From: Flectobacillus sp.
GTDB taxonomy: Bacteria > Bacteroidota > Bacteroidia > Cytophagales > Spirosomataceae
Reading direction: 5' to 3'
Length of the DNA: 23,164 nucleotides
NCBI GenBank assembly: GCA_029865665.1
Contig: JARXAV010000299.1
Span: forward strand, 1 to 23,164
Below are positions 15,086-23,164 of this stretch, one piece after another; the stretch's first letter is position 1; each line of letters begins with the position of its first letter. The notes below the pieces were generated by a model. The model was not told where the DNA came from and did not search any database. It saw only the letters and a list, made by a program, of their open reading frames with translations. The position numbers and the translations under genes were made by a program.

Positions 15086-15114
15086 AAAGCGGCCTCCGAG
15101 AGGTCGCTTTTTTT
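15086..15114 (+). terminator. intrinsic terminator of the L,D-transpeptidase gene
   Basis: Ten-base stem AAAGCGGCCT (15086-15095) with AGGTCGCTTT (15101-15110), one G-U pair and loop CCGAG, followed by a T-run to 15114. It starts 5 bases after the stop codon. Confidence 0.92.
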
Positions 15115-15582
15115 ATTAACCTAATATTGTACGTAACAAGAAGTTATAAGTTAATAGTGCATCTGTTATCAGAAGACAATCAACAGGATAGTCCATCATT
15201 CTGTATATAGAAATATTAGTAAATAAATAATTCCACATTCTTATTCCATACCTATATATCAATCCCCTCTTCAAAAGGTCAAACCTTCAGGACAAACGCT
15301 TCCATTTTTAGGCACTAAGAATATTGAGTTACAATGAGCTAACTTCTTGCTATTAAACAGGCGAAATTCCAATCAAAAAATAAAATCAGGATTTCTCTAT
15401 CACTCCTATTTACAACCAAATTATAGTTTTTATCAGTGCTAAAATTTTCAAAACAAATTACTTCGTGTAACTTTGAATACCAGATTTTCATAATTTTCGT
15501 TAATTTGTCAAATCACACCATTTTAAACAACTAGTTAGTAATTTAAACCATTCCTGAGAAGGATACAATTAATTAAAACAAG
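15115..15582. other. intergenic region, promoter only
   Basis: About 470 bases without an ORF or a clear RNA. A promoter-like element is at 15468-15475. Otherwise I see only a small AAGGT/ACCTT stem near 15277-15289. Confidence 0.5.
15468..15475 (+). promoter_or_regulatory. -7 promoter element TAACTTTG of the first thiol-disulfide protein gene
   Basis: Exact TAnnTTTG match with TTTT at 15445-15448 at -33 spacing (one mismatch to TTTG). It predicts a leader of about 104 bases. Confidence 0.5.
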
Positions 15583-17022
15583 ATGAAGTACCACTTACAA
15601 AAAGGATTCTTATTCATGTTATTGGCTACTTTTTGTAGCTATTCAGTACAAGCACAAGAAGGATTTTTAATCAAAGGAAAAATTAAAGGGTTGAAAGATA
15701 CCACTGTGCTACTAGCCCATTACTTCGGTTATAATCAACAAGTTATTAAGGATACAGCACAAGTTGACGCAACAGGTAGCTTTACGTTTGAAGGGAAAAA
15801 AAACCTACCAGAAGGTCTTTATTTGGTGTCACTTCCTAAAGGTAAATACCTCGATATTGTCATCGGTAATCAGCGTTTTTCGTTCGAAACCGACACAGTC
15901 AATCTAATTAATAAGATGAAAGTAAGTGGTTCTAAAGAAAACGAAGTCTTTTTTAAATTTCAGCAAGAAATGTCTGCGAAATTTGAAGAAGTTAAAGTCC
16001 TTGATATGGAACGCAGAATTCAGGGGCCAACAAGTCTAGCAGCAGCTAAAATAAAGCAACTCCAAGCGGCAATGACTAAATTGCAGCAAGATTGGCTTAA
16101 ACAAAATGAAGGTTTACTAGCAGCTAAGTTAATAAGGGCATCACAAGAACCCGAAATTCCTGATTATAAGGGAGCTTTGAAAACTAAAGCTGATACAACA
16201 GCCATGTATCAGTACCAGTATAATTACTACAAAAATCACTTTTGGGATAACATTGATTTAAGCGACGAACGCATGATTCGTACGCCTTTTTTGCAGAAAA
16301 AATTAGAACGCTATTTTGAGGATTTAACCATTCAACAACCTGATTCTATTAGTAAAGAAGCAGACTTGGTATTGTCTAAAACAAAGAATAGAGAGACAAG
16401 ACGTTACACGGTCTATAAAATTGCGAGTAGCTACGAAAATCCAAAAGTGTTAGGTACAGACGGTGCTTTCGTACACATGGCTGAAAAATACTACATTGGA
16501 GAACCCGAAAATTGGGATACATCGACTGTTAGAAAAATGAAAGAGCGGGTAGCTATTTTGAAACCACTTTTAATCGGAAAGCGTTTCCCTGAAATGTATT
16601 TGACAGATACCTTGGGCAGAGAGGTTTCTGTGAATGCAATTCCAGGAGAATATACGGTAGTGTTTATTTACGATCCAGAATGTGGTCATTGCCGTGAGTC
16701 TGCTCCAAAACTTGCTAAACAAGTAGAAAAGCTAAAGGCTAAAAATATCCAAATTGTTGCGGTTTCAGTCGATAGAACTACTGACAGATGGAAAAAATTT
16801 ATCAAGGAATTCAAATTTGGTCCAATAATCAATGGAATAGATATTCATAAAAATCCGACCACTGGCAAAGAAGAATATTATACTGACTTTAAAGGTACGT
16901 TTGATGTATATGCAACTCCCGTTGTCTATATCTTGGACAAGGAGAAAAAAATCATTGCAAAACGTTTGCCTGTTGACCAAATCGAGGATTTCCTAAACTT
17001 CCACAGTAAAAGAGGAAAGTAA
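15583..17022 (+). CDS. secreted TlpA/ResA-like thiol-disulfide protein with N-terminal DUF4369-like domain
   Basis: A 479-residue exported protein. Residues 1-24 are a signal peptide ending SVQA. Residues 25-115 form a beta-rich domain (FLIKGKIKGLKDTTVLLAHY) typical of the DUF4369 domain found in Bacteroidota thioredoxin proteins. A charged helical middle region follows (about 120-335). The C-terminal thioredoxin fold has the redox motif CGHC (367-370) in FIYDPECGHCRESAPKL and the cis-proline at Pro446 (YATPVVYIL). It should reduce or oxidise disulfides in the periplasm, perhaps for cytochrome maturation or outer-membrane protein folding; the partner is unknown. It is paralogous to the next gene (similar length, domain order and shared motifs such as HFWDNIDLSDER), but a terminator lies between them. 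Confidence 0.9.
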   Translation: MKYHLQKGFLFMLLATFCSYSVQAQEGFLIKGKIKGLKDTTVLLAHYFGYNQQVIKDTAQVDATGSFTFEGKKNLPEGLYLVSLPKGKYLDIVIGNQRFSFETDTVNLINKMKVSGSKENEVFFKFQQEMSAKFEEVKVLDMERRIQGPTSLAAAKIKQLQAAMTKLQQDWLKQNEGLLAAKLIRASQEPEIPDYKGALKTKADTTAMYQYQYNYYKNHFWDNIDLSDERMIRTPFLQKKLERYFEDLTIQQPDSISKEADLVLSKTKNRETRRYTVYKIASSYENPKVLGTDGAFVHMAEKYYIGEPENWDTSTVRKMKERVAILKPLLIGKRFPEMYLTDTLGREVSVNAIPGEYTVVFIYDPECGHCRESAPKLAKQVEKLKAKNIQIVAVSVDRTTDRWKKFIKEFKFGPIINGIDIHKNPTTGKEEYYTDFKGTFDVYATPVVYILDKEKKIIAKRLPVDQIEDFLNFHSKRGK

Positions 17023-17091
17023 GAATATTTAGGTCGAAAGACTACAATAAATTATCATTTATCAAGTCAACGATAAGTACGATACGTTTCA

Positions 17092-17130
17092 AAAAAGAGT
17101 CTTCGTTTGTTCGGAGACTCTTTTTCTTTT
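17092..17130 (+). terminator. intrinsic terminator after the first thiol-disulfide gene
   Basis: Fourteen-base stem (17092-17105 with 17112-17125, one G-U pair) with 6-base loop TTTGTT, followed by a T-rich tail to 17130. It separates the two paralogous genes into independent transcripts. Confidence 0.9.
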
Positions 17131-17174
17131 TCGGATAAGTATCATAAATTCGTAAAGAATGCTATAATTTTCCT

Positions 17175-17182
17175 TAATTTTG
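17175..17182 (+). promoter_or_regulatory. -7 promoter element TAATTTTG of the second thiol-disulfide protein gene
   Basis: Exact TAnnTTTG match, about 73 bases before the preferred ATG at 17255. A second near-match, TAACTTTA, is at 17232-17239. No -33 TTTG is visible for either. Confidence 0.4.
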
Positions 17183-17254
17183 AACAGTTTTAACGATAAA
17201 AAACATTCAGAGCGTGTTAAAACTAAGTGCCTAACTTTAAATATTTTTTGTAAA

Positions 17255-18616
17255 ATGATCAAATCAATACTTATATTCCTTTGTAGTTTCCTTGCTTTAG
17301 GTTCATCGTTTGGACAGGGTTATCACATCGAAGCGAAATTCAAAGGCATTAAAGATTCTACTTGCTACCTCAGTTATTACTTCGAAAACCAGAATTATAT
17401 TCAAGACTCTAGCAGAATTAATGCAGGTGGCCAAGTCGTTTTTAAAGGAACAACGCCCCTTAAAGGAGGTATTTACAATATCATGATTGGTAACTGGCGA
17501 AGTTTCGATATTTTGATTGGCGAACAAGTGTTCAGTTTAGAAGCCGACCCGAATGACCTGATTAATACCTTGAAATTCAAAGGTTCTCGTGAAAATGATC
17601 TCTATTATGCCTATCAGAAAAAAATATATCAAGAAGCCCTTAAACTCAAAGGGTTAAGTACAAAAACGGATAGTGTTTCTCAATATCAACTAATGGAAAC
17701 ACAGTTTGAATTAGGGCAGTATCAGAAAAAATTTGTAAAAGCATTCGAGGGTTCTTTTGCATCAAAGGTTATCCGAGCAAGTATGCAACAAGAGTTACCT
17801 CCTGCAACCAAACTACCTGATGGTACAGATGATCCGCTATGGCAAAATAAGTTTTATGTGAATCATTATTTTGATAATATCGACCTATCTGACGAGCGTT
17901 TTATCCGTTCTAATTATGTCTATCGTCCATTGAATGAATATTTTATGGAACTAGATTTCCTTCCAGCAGACTCTTTAAAAATACTTACCGAAAATATTAT
18001 CAGACGAGCAAAAAAAGGCTCTGAGATGAGAAAATATCTTACCAGTACGCTAACAAACCACTTTGAGGTAAGTAAAACGATGGGACATGATGCAGTATTC
18101 GTGAACCTGATGCAAAAACACTACGTAGAAGAGCCGGAATTATGGGACTCCACAACGGTGAGATTAGTAAGGGAACGAGTATCTTTTTTATCACACTTGT
18201 TAATTGGCTCTAAAATCCCAGAATTACGATTAACCGACGTTGATGGTCAACAGCGAAAATTACACGATGTAAAAGCCAACATTACCGTGCTGTATATCTA
18301 CGGGGCTGACTGCTCACATTGTCAATATTATACGCCACAACTGGTAAACTTACTGAAAAAATATAAAGCTAAAGGTCTTGAGGTATTCGCTCCCATTTTC
18401 GGAAATAACGAAACAACTTGGAAAGAATTTATCAGCAATTATAATGCTAGTTCGTTTATTAATGTAATGGATAAAACGGGAAATATTAGCTTTTACCAAG
18501 AGTTTGATGCCCAATATACGCCCACAATTTATGTATTAGATAAAAACAAAAACATTATTGCAAAAGGAAATATGTCGATTGCCACGATGGAAAAAATCAT
18601 TTCGAGCAATTTATAG
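17255..18616 (+). CDS. secreted TlpA/ResA-like thiol-disulfide protein, paralogue of the preceding gene
   Basis: A 453-residue protein from ATG 17255, where a clear signal peptide begins (MIKSILIFLCSFLALGSSFG, likely cut near FGQ). The open frame extends to a TTG at 17180, but that would put 25 polar residues in front of the signal peptide. It has the same architecture as its neighbour: an N-terminal DUF4369-like beta domain (YHIEAKFKGIKDSTCYLSYY), a helical middle with FDNIDLSDERFIRS, and a thioredoxin fold with CSHC (353-356) and cis-Pro423 (YTPTIYVLD). The altered dipeptide between the cysteines (SH for GH) suggests a different redox potential or partner. The pair probably arose by tandem duplication. 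A 20-bp hairpin terminator follows. Confidence 0.9.
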   Translation: MIKSILIFLCSFLALGSSFGQGYHIEAKFKGIKDSTCYLSYYFENQNYIQDSSRINAGGQVVFKGTTPLKGGIYNIMIGNWRSFDILIGEQVFSLEADPNDLINTLKFKGSRENDLYYAYQKKIYQEALKLKGLSTKTDSVSQYQLMETQFELGQYQKKFVKAFEGSFASKVIRASMQQELPPATKLPDGTDDPLWQNKFYVNHYFDNIDLSDERFIRSNYVYRPLNEYFMELDFLPADSLKILTENIIRRAKKGSEMRKYLTSTLTNHFEVSKTMGHDAVFVNLMQKHYVEEPELWDSTTVRLVRERVSFLSHLLIGSKIPELRLTDVDGQQRKLHDVKANITVLYIYGADCSHCQYYTPQLVNLLKKYKAKGLEVFAPIFGNNETTWKEFISNYNASSFINVMDKTGNISFYQEFDAQYTPTIYVLDKNKNIIAKGNMSIATMEKIISSNL

Positions 18617-18635
18617 TTTTTGTTTGTAAAAAGTC

Positions 18636-18678
18636 AAAACAAAAAGGCTAGTCGATTCTCGACTAGCCTTTTTGTTTT
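18636..18678. terminator. 20-bp perfect hairpin, bidirectional terminator
   Basis: Perfect arms 18636-18655 and 18659-18678 with loop TTC. The outer parts are A-rich on the left and T-rich on the right, so it can stop both the thiol-disulfide gene (+) and convergent clpC (-). Confidence 0.92.
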
Positions 18679-18690
18679 ACTCAAAAGAAC

Positions 18691-21231
18691 CTATTCTTGT
18701 TCTTTTACTTCTTCTATATTTGTTCTAGTTATCGTTAGTGAATCACCTTCACCAGAATAATCTGCTAAGATAATATCGCCTTCGCCTAGACCACCTTTTA
18801 AGATTTCTTCCGCCACTGGATCTTCCAAATAACGTTGAATCGCACGGTTCAATGGTCTTGCTCCGTATTGTTGATCGTAGCCTTTGTCAGCAATAAAGTC
18901 TTTTGCCTTTTCAGTCAATTCAACTTTATAACCAAGCAATGAAATACGAGCAAACAATTTATTCAACATCAAGTCAATGATTTTGTGAATGTGCTCTCTT
19001 TCTAGTGAGTTAAACACAATTACATCGTCCAAACGGTTCAAGAACTCAGGAGAGAATGCTTTTCTCAAAGCGTTCTGAATCGTTCCTTTCATTGCTTCAT
19101 CAATCCCGTCTGCTTTCGCTTTTGGAGAGAAACCGATACCCGTTCCGAAATCTTTTAAATCTCTAGCACCGATGTTAGAAGTCATGATGATAATCGTATT
19201 ACGGAAATCAACTCTTCTTCCTAAACCATCTGTCAAAATACCATCATCCAATACTTGCAACAAGATATTGAACACATCTGGGTGAGCTTTTTCAATTTCG
19301 TCAAGTAATACTACTGAATATGGTTTACGACGGATTTTTTCTGTCAATTGTCCACCTTCTTCATACCCAACGTATCCTGGAGGAGCTCCCACTAAGCGAG
19401 ATACACTGAATTTCTCCATGTACTCACTCATATCAATACGAATCAAGGCATCTTCTTTATCGAACAAATACGTAGCAAGTACTTTTGCTAATTCTGTTTT
19501 ACCGACACCCGTAGGGCCTAAGAAAATGAATGAACCGATTGGTTTTTTAGGGTCTTTCAAACCTACACGAGTACGTTGAATAGCCTTTACCAATTTCGTA
19601 ATAGCTGGGTCTTGACCAATTACTTTCCCTTGCAATTCTTCGTGCATGTTCAATAATTTTTGTCCTTCCGTGGCTGCCACACGATTCACTGGAATACCCG
19701 TCATTTGAGCGATTACCTCCGCAACACTTTCTTCGGTTACGGTATAACGACGACGTTTCGTTTCTTCTTCCCAGTCAATTTTAGCTTTTTCTAACTGTTC
19801 TAAAAGACGTTTTTCACGGTCACGTAATTGAGCTGCCTCTTCGTATTTCTGCGATTTCACAACCGCATTTTTATCACGCTTAATGCCCTCAATAGCCGCT
19901 TCCAATTGAATAATATCCTCTGGAACTGTAATATTCGAAATGTGAACTCTTGCTCCCACTTCGTCTAATACGTCAATCGCTTTATCTGGTAAGAAACGAT
20001 CTGAAATGTAACGTTCAGATAATTTAACAGACTGTTCAATCGCCTCATCGGTATAAGTTACGTGGTGATGTTCCTCGTACTTATCTTTGATATTGTTCAA
20101 GATTTCAATGGTTTCTTCTACCGTAGTAGCATCTACCATAACCGTTTGGAAACGACGAGCCAAAGCTCCATCTTTCTCAATATACTGACGGTATTCGTCT
20201 AAGGTTGTAGCTCCAATAACTTGGATGTCGCCACGAGCTAAAGCAGGCTTAAACATATTTGAAGCATCCAACGAACCAGACGCACCACCAGCACCCACAA
20301 TGGTATGTAATTCGTCGATGAACAAAATTACATCTGGTGATTTTTCCAATTCATTCATTACCGCCTTCATACGTTCTTCGAACTGACCACGGTATTTTGT
20401 ACCTGCTACTAAAGAAGCAAGGTCAAGTGTTACGACACGTTTGCCGAACAATACACGAGATACTTTCTTTTGAACAATACGAAGAGCCAATCCTTCAGCG
20501 ATAGCCGTTTTACCAACCCCTGGTTCACCAATTAAGATTGGATTATTTTTCTTACGACGAGATAAAATTTGAGCAACACGTTCAATTTCCTTCTCACGCC
20601 CAACAATTGGATCAAGCTTTCCAGCTTCCGCAATTTTTGTCAAATCACGTCCAAAGTTGTCCAACACAGGTGTTTTTGATTTCTCAGCACCTTTATTTGC
20701 AGTTGCTCCGCTTCCTGCTCCACTTGCAAACATTCTTGCATCCTCATCGTTGTCGTCAGTATCAGACGGCCCCGACTTGATATTAGGGTTAGATTGATAT
20801 TCGACCATCTCTTTAATTTGTTCGTAGTGAATGTTGAACTTATCTAAGATTTGTCTTCCTAAGTTATCCTCATCTCTAAGAATAGCCATCAACAAATGCT
20901 CAGTGCCAACAAGGTTTGTTTTAAAAATTCGTGCTTCCAAATAAGTAACACGAAGGACTTTTTCCGCCTGACGAGAGAGTGGAATATCTTGCTTATTTCT
21001 AATGGTATAGTTAGAACGGGCAGCACCTTGTGTTGCTTGTTCGATGGCTACACGAAGGTCATCCAACACTACACCGCATTTTTTTAATAATTCGAGTGCA
21101 ATACCTTCTCCTTCTCGAATCATTCCTAAAATGAGGTGTTCAGTCCCGATGTAATCATGCCCAAGTCTGATAGACTCCTCTCTAGCAAGGGAAATGACCT
21201 CTTTTACTCTGTTTGAAAATTTTGCCTCCAT
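18691..21231 (-). CDS. clpC: ATP-dependent Clp protease ATP-binding subunit ClpC
   Basis: A 846-residue Hsp100 AAA+ unfoldase that feeds substrates to ClpP. An N-terminal double Clp-N domain (1-145) leads to the first AAA+ module, with Walker A GEPGVGKT (235-242) and Walker B FIDE (304-307). The UVR-containing middle domain (about 458-490, [15 protein letters not shown]) separates ClpC from ClpA and marks it as distinct from ClpB, which has a longer coiled-coil. The second AAA+ module has Walker A GPTGVGKT (572-579), pore loop GYVGYEEGG (619-627) and Walker B LLDE (642-645). All nucleotide-binding residues are intact. It probably handles protein quality control and stress. No CtsR-type operator could be recognised upstream, and no mcsA/mcsB genes are adjacent. 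Confidence 0.96.
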   Translation of the reverse strand: MEAKFSNRVKEVISLAREESIRLGHDYIGTEHLILGMIREGEGIALELLKKCGVVLDDLRVAIEQATQGAARSNYTIRNKQDIPLSRQAEKVLRVTYLEARIFKTNLVGTEHLLMAILRDEDNLGRQILDKFNIHYEQIKEMVEYQSNPNIKSGPSDTDDNDEDARMFASGAGSGATANKGAEKSKTPVLDNFGRDLTKIAEAGKLDPIVGREKEIERVAQILSRRKKNNPILIGEPGVGKTAIAEGLALRIVQKKVSRVLFGKRVVTLDLASLVAGTKYRGQFEERMKAVMNELEKSPDVILFIDELHTIVGAGGASGSLDASNMFKPALARGDIQVIGATTLDEYRQYIEKDGALARRFQTVMVDATTVEETIEILNNIKDKYEEHHHVTYTDEAIEQSVKLSERYISDRFLPDKAIDVLDEVGARVHISNITVPEDIIQLEAAIEGIKRDKNAVVKSQKYEEAAQLRDREKRLLEQLEKAKIDWEEETKRRRYTVTEESVAEVIAQMTGIPVNRVAATEGQKLLNMHEELQGKVIGQDPAITKLVKAIQRTRVGLKDPKKPIGSFIFLGPTGVGKTELAKVLATYLFDKEDALIRIDMSEYMEKFSVSRLVGAPPGYVGYEEGGQLTEKIRRKPYSVVLLDEIEKAHPDVFNILLQVLDDGILTDGLGRRVDFRNTIIIMTSNIGARDLKDFGTGIGFSPKAKADGIDEAMKGTIQNALRKAFSPEFLNRLDDVIVFNSLEREHIHKIIDLMLNKLFARISLLGYKVELTEKAKDFIADKGYDQQYGARPLNRAIQRYLEDPVAEEILKGGLGEGDIILADYSGEGDSLTITRTNIEEVKEQE

Positions 21232-21359
21232 GCGAAGAGTGGTTCTTTATTGCTTTAATCGAATTTTGTTAATCCGAAACTTGTGAAATGTTTGTACTTA
21301 CAATATAGTAAATACTTTTTGTTCTATTGTACTGAAAACAGAATTTTATACGAGTTTGT

Positions 21360-21968
21360 TCAATCTTTTATCGATGATTTCAAAATTGCTAGGGATTGTG
21401 TTCCCTGACAAAATAACAAATCTAAGATTGATAGATTAGGGACAAATTCGCTGCCAAAATTTTGACGATAAGCGACTGGTTGGTAGAAATCATTCGCCTC
21501 AAAACCTCGTTTTGGATGAATAAGCCCTCTACGCATTTCCTGTGCTTCTTTTTCAAATGTTTCGGTAAAAACTATTTTTTTATTGAGCTTCAATAATTTC
21601 AGACATAATGTCAGCAACTCTAAATTGAAGTCGAACAAAAAGTCAGTTTTTTTATCAAAAATATCCTTGAAAAAATCTGAATAATATTCAAAATAAGGCG
21701 ATTTTCCATACGCAGAATAGATTGCTCCCCAATGGCGACGCACCCAATCTTGACTATAATCAATCCGAACATCTCGAATCAGTACTTTTTTGTTACCATC
21801 CAATACAGGAATAGATAGTGTATCTATTTTATTTGTTGTAAGAATTATACAACGATTTCGGTAACTTTGCTTTTCATAATACTCCTGTGCTTCGATGGTA
21901 ATGGTATCATCGTTTAAAATGGCAGTGAAGTATTCCAGACTTGGTAAATAATGTAAATCAATCATCAT
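21360..21968 (-). CDS. WbqC family protein
   Basis: A 202-residue protein of the WbqC-like family, recognised from LHYLPSLEYF (5-14), YYEKQSYRNRCII (30-42) and VRIDYSQDWVRRHWGAIYSAYGKSPYFEYY (67-96). In Bacteroidota these proteins are often single genes near housekeeping functions; elsewhere WbqC occurs in O-antigen clusters, and its activity is not established. No signal peptide is seen. It sits upstream of clpC on the same strand with a 128-base gap. It is divergent from the acyltransferase gene 64 bases away, so both promoters must lie in that short spacer. ATG at 21968 or 21965 are both possible starts. Confidence 0.85.
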   Translation of the reverse strand: MMIDLHYLPSLEYFTAILNDDTITIEAQEYYEKQSYRNRCIILTTNKIDTLSIPVLDGNKKVLIRDVRIDYSQDWVRRHWGAIYSAYGKSPYFEYYSDFFKDIFDKKTDFLFDFNLELLTLCLKLLKLNKKIVFTETFEKEAQEMRRGLIHPKRGFEANDFYQPVAYRQNFGSEFVPNLSILDLLFCQGTQSLAILKSSIKD

Positions 21969-22032
21969 TTAACTAAAATAGTCTAATAGCGATATATTTT
22001 CAACTATTTTCAAAAAAAAGATATAATTTCTG

Positions 22033-22893
22033 ATGTTTTTCTTCCAGTTACTTTCCAAACTACCCTTTTTTGTTCTTTATCGCATTGCGGACGTTCTCTA
22101 TGTACTGGTCTATTATGTAATCGGTTATCGCAAAAAAGTGGTATTCCAAAACTTGAGTAACAGCTTTCCAGAAAAATCAGACGCTGAAATCAGAAAAATC
22201 ACCAAAGGCTTTTATAAAAATTTTGCTGATGTTTTTGTAGATACCATCAAATTATTGAGCGTTGATAAAAAAGACCTCGAAAAATGGATTATCGTTGAAG
22301 GAGGTGAAATCGTTGAGAACTATTATAAATCAGGCGATGTAATTCTAATTATGTCAAATCATCTTGCCTCTTGGGAGTTAATTCCTCATCGTACGGCCCA
22401 ATATGGTATTCCATGCGATGTCGTTTACAAACAACTTTCAAATCCTTTCTTCGAAAAACTCATGTTTACGCTACGTTCTCGTTTTGGCACGAAACCCATC
22501 AAAATGCAGCACATTTTCAGAGATATGGTCAAACGCAAAGGAGAAGCACGTATTGTAGGTATTATCTCTGACCAAGCCGCCGAATCTCCCGATACTGCGT
22601 ACTGGGCGACTTTCTTACATCAAGAAACGGACTTTTTTATGGGTACAGAAAAAATGGCTCGTTCTTTCAATTACCCAGTCGTTTATGCCGAACTTATTCG
22701 TATTTCTCGTGGAAAATATTGCCTACGTTTTAGTGAATTAGTTCAACGACCATATACAAATATACCGATGGGTGACATCACCGAAACGTACATCAGAGCC
22801 TTAGAAAAATCAATCCAAGCGAATCCGTCCGATTGGCTATGGTCGCACAGACGATTTAAGCATCAACGAAAATCTTTAATGATGAATGAGTAA
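22033..22893 (+). CDS. LpxL/HtrB-like lysophospholipid acyltransferase
   Basis: A 286-residue membrane-associated acyltransferase of the lipid A biosynthesis (LpxL/HtrB) family. The hydrophobic N-terminus (LLSKLPFFVLYRIADVLYVL) anchors it in the inner membrane. The catalytic H-x4-D/E motif is NHLASWE, with His110 and Glu115. The C-terminal NPSDWLWSHRRFKH is also diagnostic. It should transfer a secondary acyl chain to lipid A, or in some Bacteroidota to a lyso-aminolipid; the substrate is not decided. The last residues MMNE and the stop codon are encoded by the start of a short-repeat array, so the native C-terminus may once have been different. Confidence 0.92.
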   Translation: MFFFQLLSKLPFFVLYRIADVLYVLVYYVIGYRKKVVFQNLSNSFPEKSDAEIRKITKGFYKNFADVFVDTIKLLSVDKKDLEKWIIVEGGEIVENYYKSGDVILIMSNHLASWELIPHRTAQYGIPCDVVYKQLSNPFFEKLMFTLRSRFGTKPIKMQHIFRDMVKRKGEARIVGIISDQAAESPDTAYWATFLHQETDFFMGTEKMARSFNYPVVYAELIRISRGKYCLRFSELVQRPYTNIPMGDITETYIRALEKSIQANPSDWLWSHRRFKHQRKSLMMNE

Positions 22894-23015
22894 TGATGAA
22901 TTGTTAATGATGAATGCGTAATGGTTAATGAGTAATTCGTTCTCGTATTTATAATTATGAATGCGTATTTATCTCCCTTTCTGATTAACCATTCATCATT
23001 ACGCATTACTCATTA
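22876..23015. repeat. short-repeat array with an inverted copy
   Basis: Units close to TTAATGATGAATGAG/TAATGATGAATGCG repeat from 22876 to about 22937. An inverted version, ATTAACCATTCATCATTACG onward, spans 22984-23015, and partial units (TATGAATGCGTATT, ACTACGCATT) lie near 22956 and 23022. The direct and inverted blocks can fold back on each other. It sits between two convergent genes and overlaps the end of the acyltransferase gene. It may act as a transcription end or be an intergenic repeat family of the genome. Confidence 0.75.
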
Positions 23016-23041
23016 AAAAAACTACGCATTAAAAACATTAA

Positions 23042-23164
23042 TCAAAGAAAGTCTTCTAGTAGTCCGAGTCCTTGACGGATTACTTCAAAGTCGTCGGAAG
23101 TGGCATCTACAATGGTTGAAAGTTCTCCCGTGCAAAAGCCTCCGTCAATGACAATATCTACTTG
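23042..23164 (-). CDS. C-terminal end of Sua5/YciO/YrdC-family threonylcarbamoyl-AMP synthase (partial)
   Basis: The last 40 codons of a gene entering from beyond the right edge, ending in TGA at 23044-23042. The translation includes QVDIVIDGGFCTGELSTIVD and EVIRQGLGLLEDFL. The pattern V-D-x-V-I-D-G-G ... S-T-(I/V)-V-D ... V-(I/L)-R-x-G is the end of the YrdC domain, which makes threonylcarbamoyl-AMP for the t6A modification of tRNA. Only the C-terminal part is visible, so long (Sua5) and short (YrdC/YciO) forms cannot be told apart, although ending soon after the R-x-G motif suggests a short form. Confidence 0.75.
   Translation of the reverse strand, partial: QVDIVIDGGFCTGELSTIVDATSDDFEVIRQGLGLLEDFL

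Noticed and set aside
9418..17158. A 20-base near-repeat (18 of 20 identical) shared by the 5' end of small RNA A (9418-9437) and the region upstream of the second thiol-disulfide gene (17139-17158)
   Set aside because: In an AT-rich 23 kb window one such match is expected by chance; no shared context.
22876..23015. CRISPR array
   Set aside because: The units are short, degenerate and contiguous without unique spacers, and no cas genes are present.

Overview
The window comes from a low-GC member of the Bacteroidota, most likely order Cytophagales. Several things suggest this: AT-rich intergenic DNA, starts without Shine-Dalgarno sequences, repeated matches to the Bacteroidota '-7' promoter element TAnnTTTG, and gene families typical of the phylum (thioredoxin-fold thiol-disulfide proteins of the TlpA/ResA type with large N-terminal domains, a WbqC-family protein, an LpxL/HtrB-like acyltransferase, ClpC, and pyrR next to pyrB). 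The species assignment is inference; no rRNA or tRNA gene is visible.

Layout from left to right. Positions 1-269 hold an unrecognised, apparently frameshifted coding remnant, followed by about 500 bases without genes. On the + strand come an NAPE-PLD/UlaG-type metallo-beta-lactamase-fold hydrolase, 3-methyladenine DNA glycosylase I (tag), then pyrR-pyrB with a strong terminator. On the - strand follow a secreted glucosaminidase-domain peptidoglycan hydrolase and, upstream of it, a GT4 glycosyltransferase. A 319-base divergent spacer with face-to-face promoter-like elements leads to a + strand M16 zinc peptidase and pyrF (type 2 OMP decarboxylase).

Positions 8902-9945 are a 1 kb region with no conventional gene but dense regulatory structure, all on the + strand. 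It holds a 20-base perfect palindrome, a consensus sigma-54 (-24/-12) promoter, a short ORF inside a foldable transcript, a 33-base-arm imperfect hairpin abutting a TAnnTTTG element, and two consecutive putative small RNAs, each with a -7 element, internal hairpins with GAAA loops, and an intrinsic terminator. Facing this region is a very large (1251 aa) - strand membrane histidine kinase whose H-box (HEIKNPLTP) is of the NtrY type. That kinase class is often linked to sigma-54 activators, but no response regulator is present here.

The right half contains a small conserved hypothetical protein (-), an L,D-transpeptidase (+), two tandem paralogous secreted thiol-disulfide proteins (+), clpC (-), a WbqC-family protein (-), an LpxL-like acyltransferase (+) whose last codons lie inside a short-repeat array, and the 3' end of a Sua5/YrdC-type threonylcarbamoyl-AMP synthase (-) running off the window. 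Most of the CDSs look like ordinary housekeeping and envelope functions. The most unusual part is the sigma-54 and small-RNA region at 8.9-9.95 kb.
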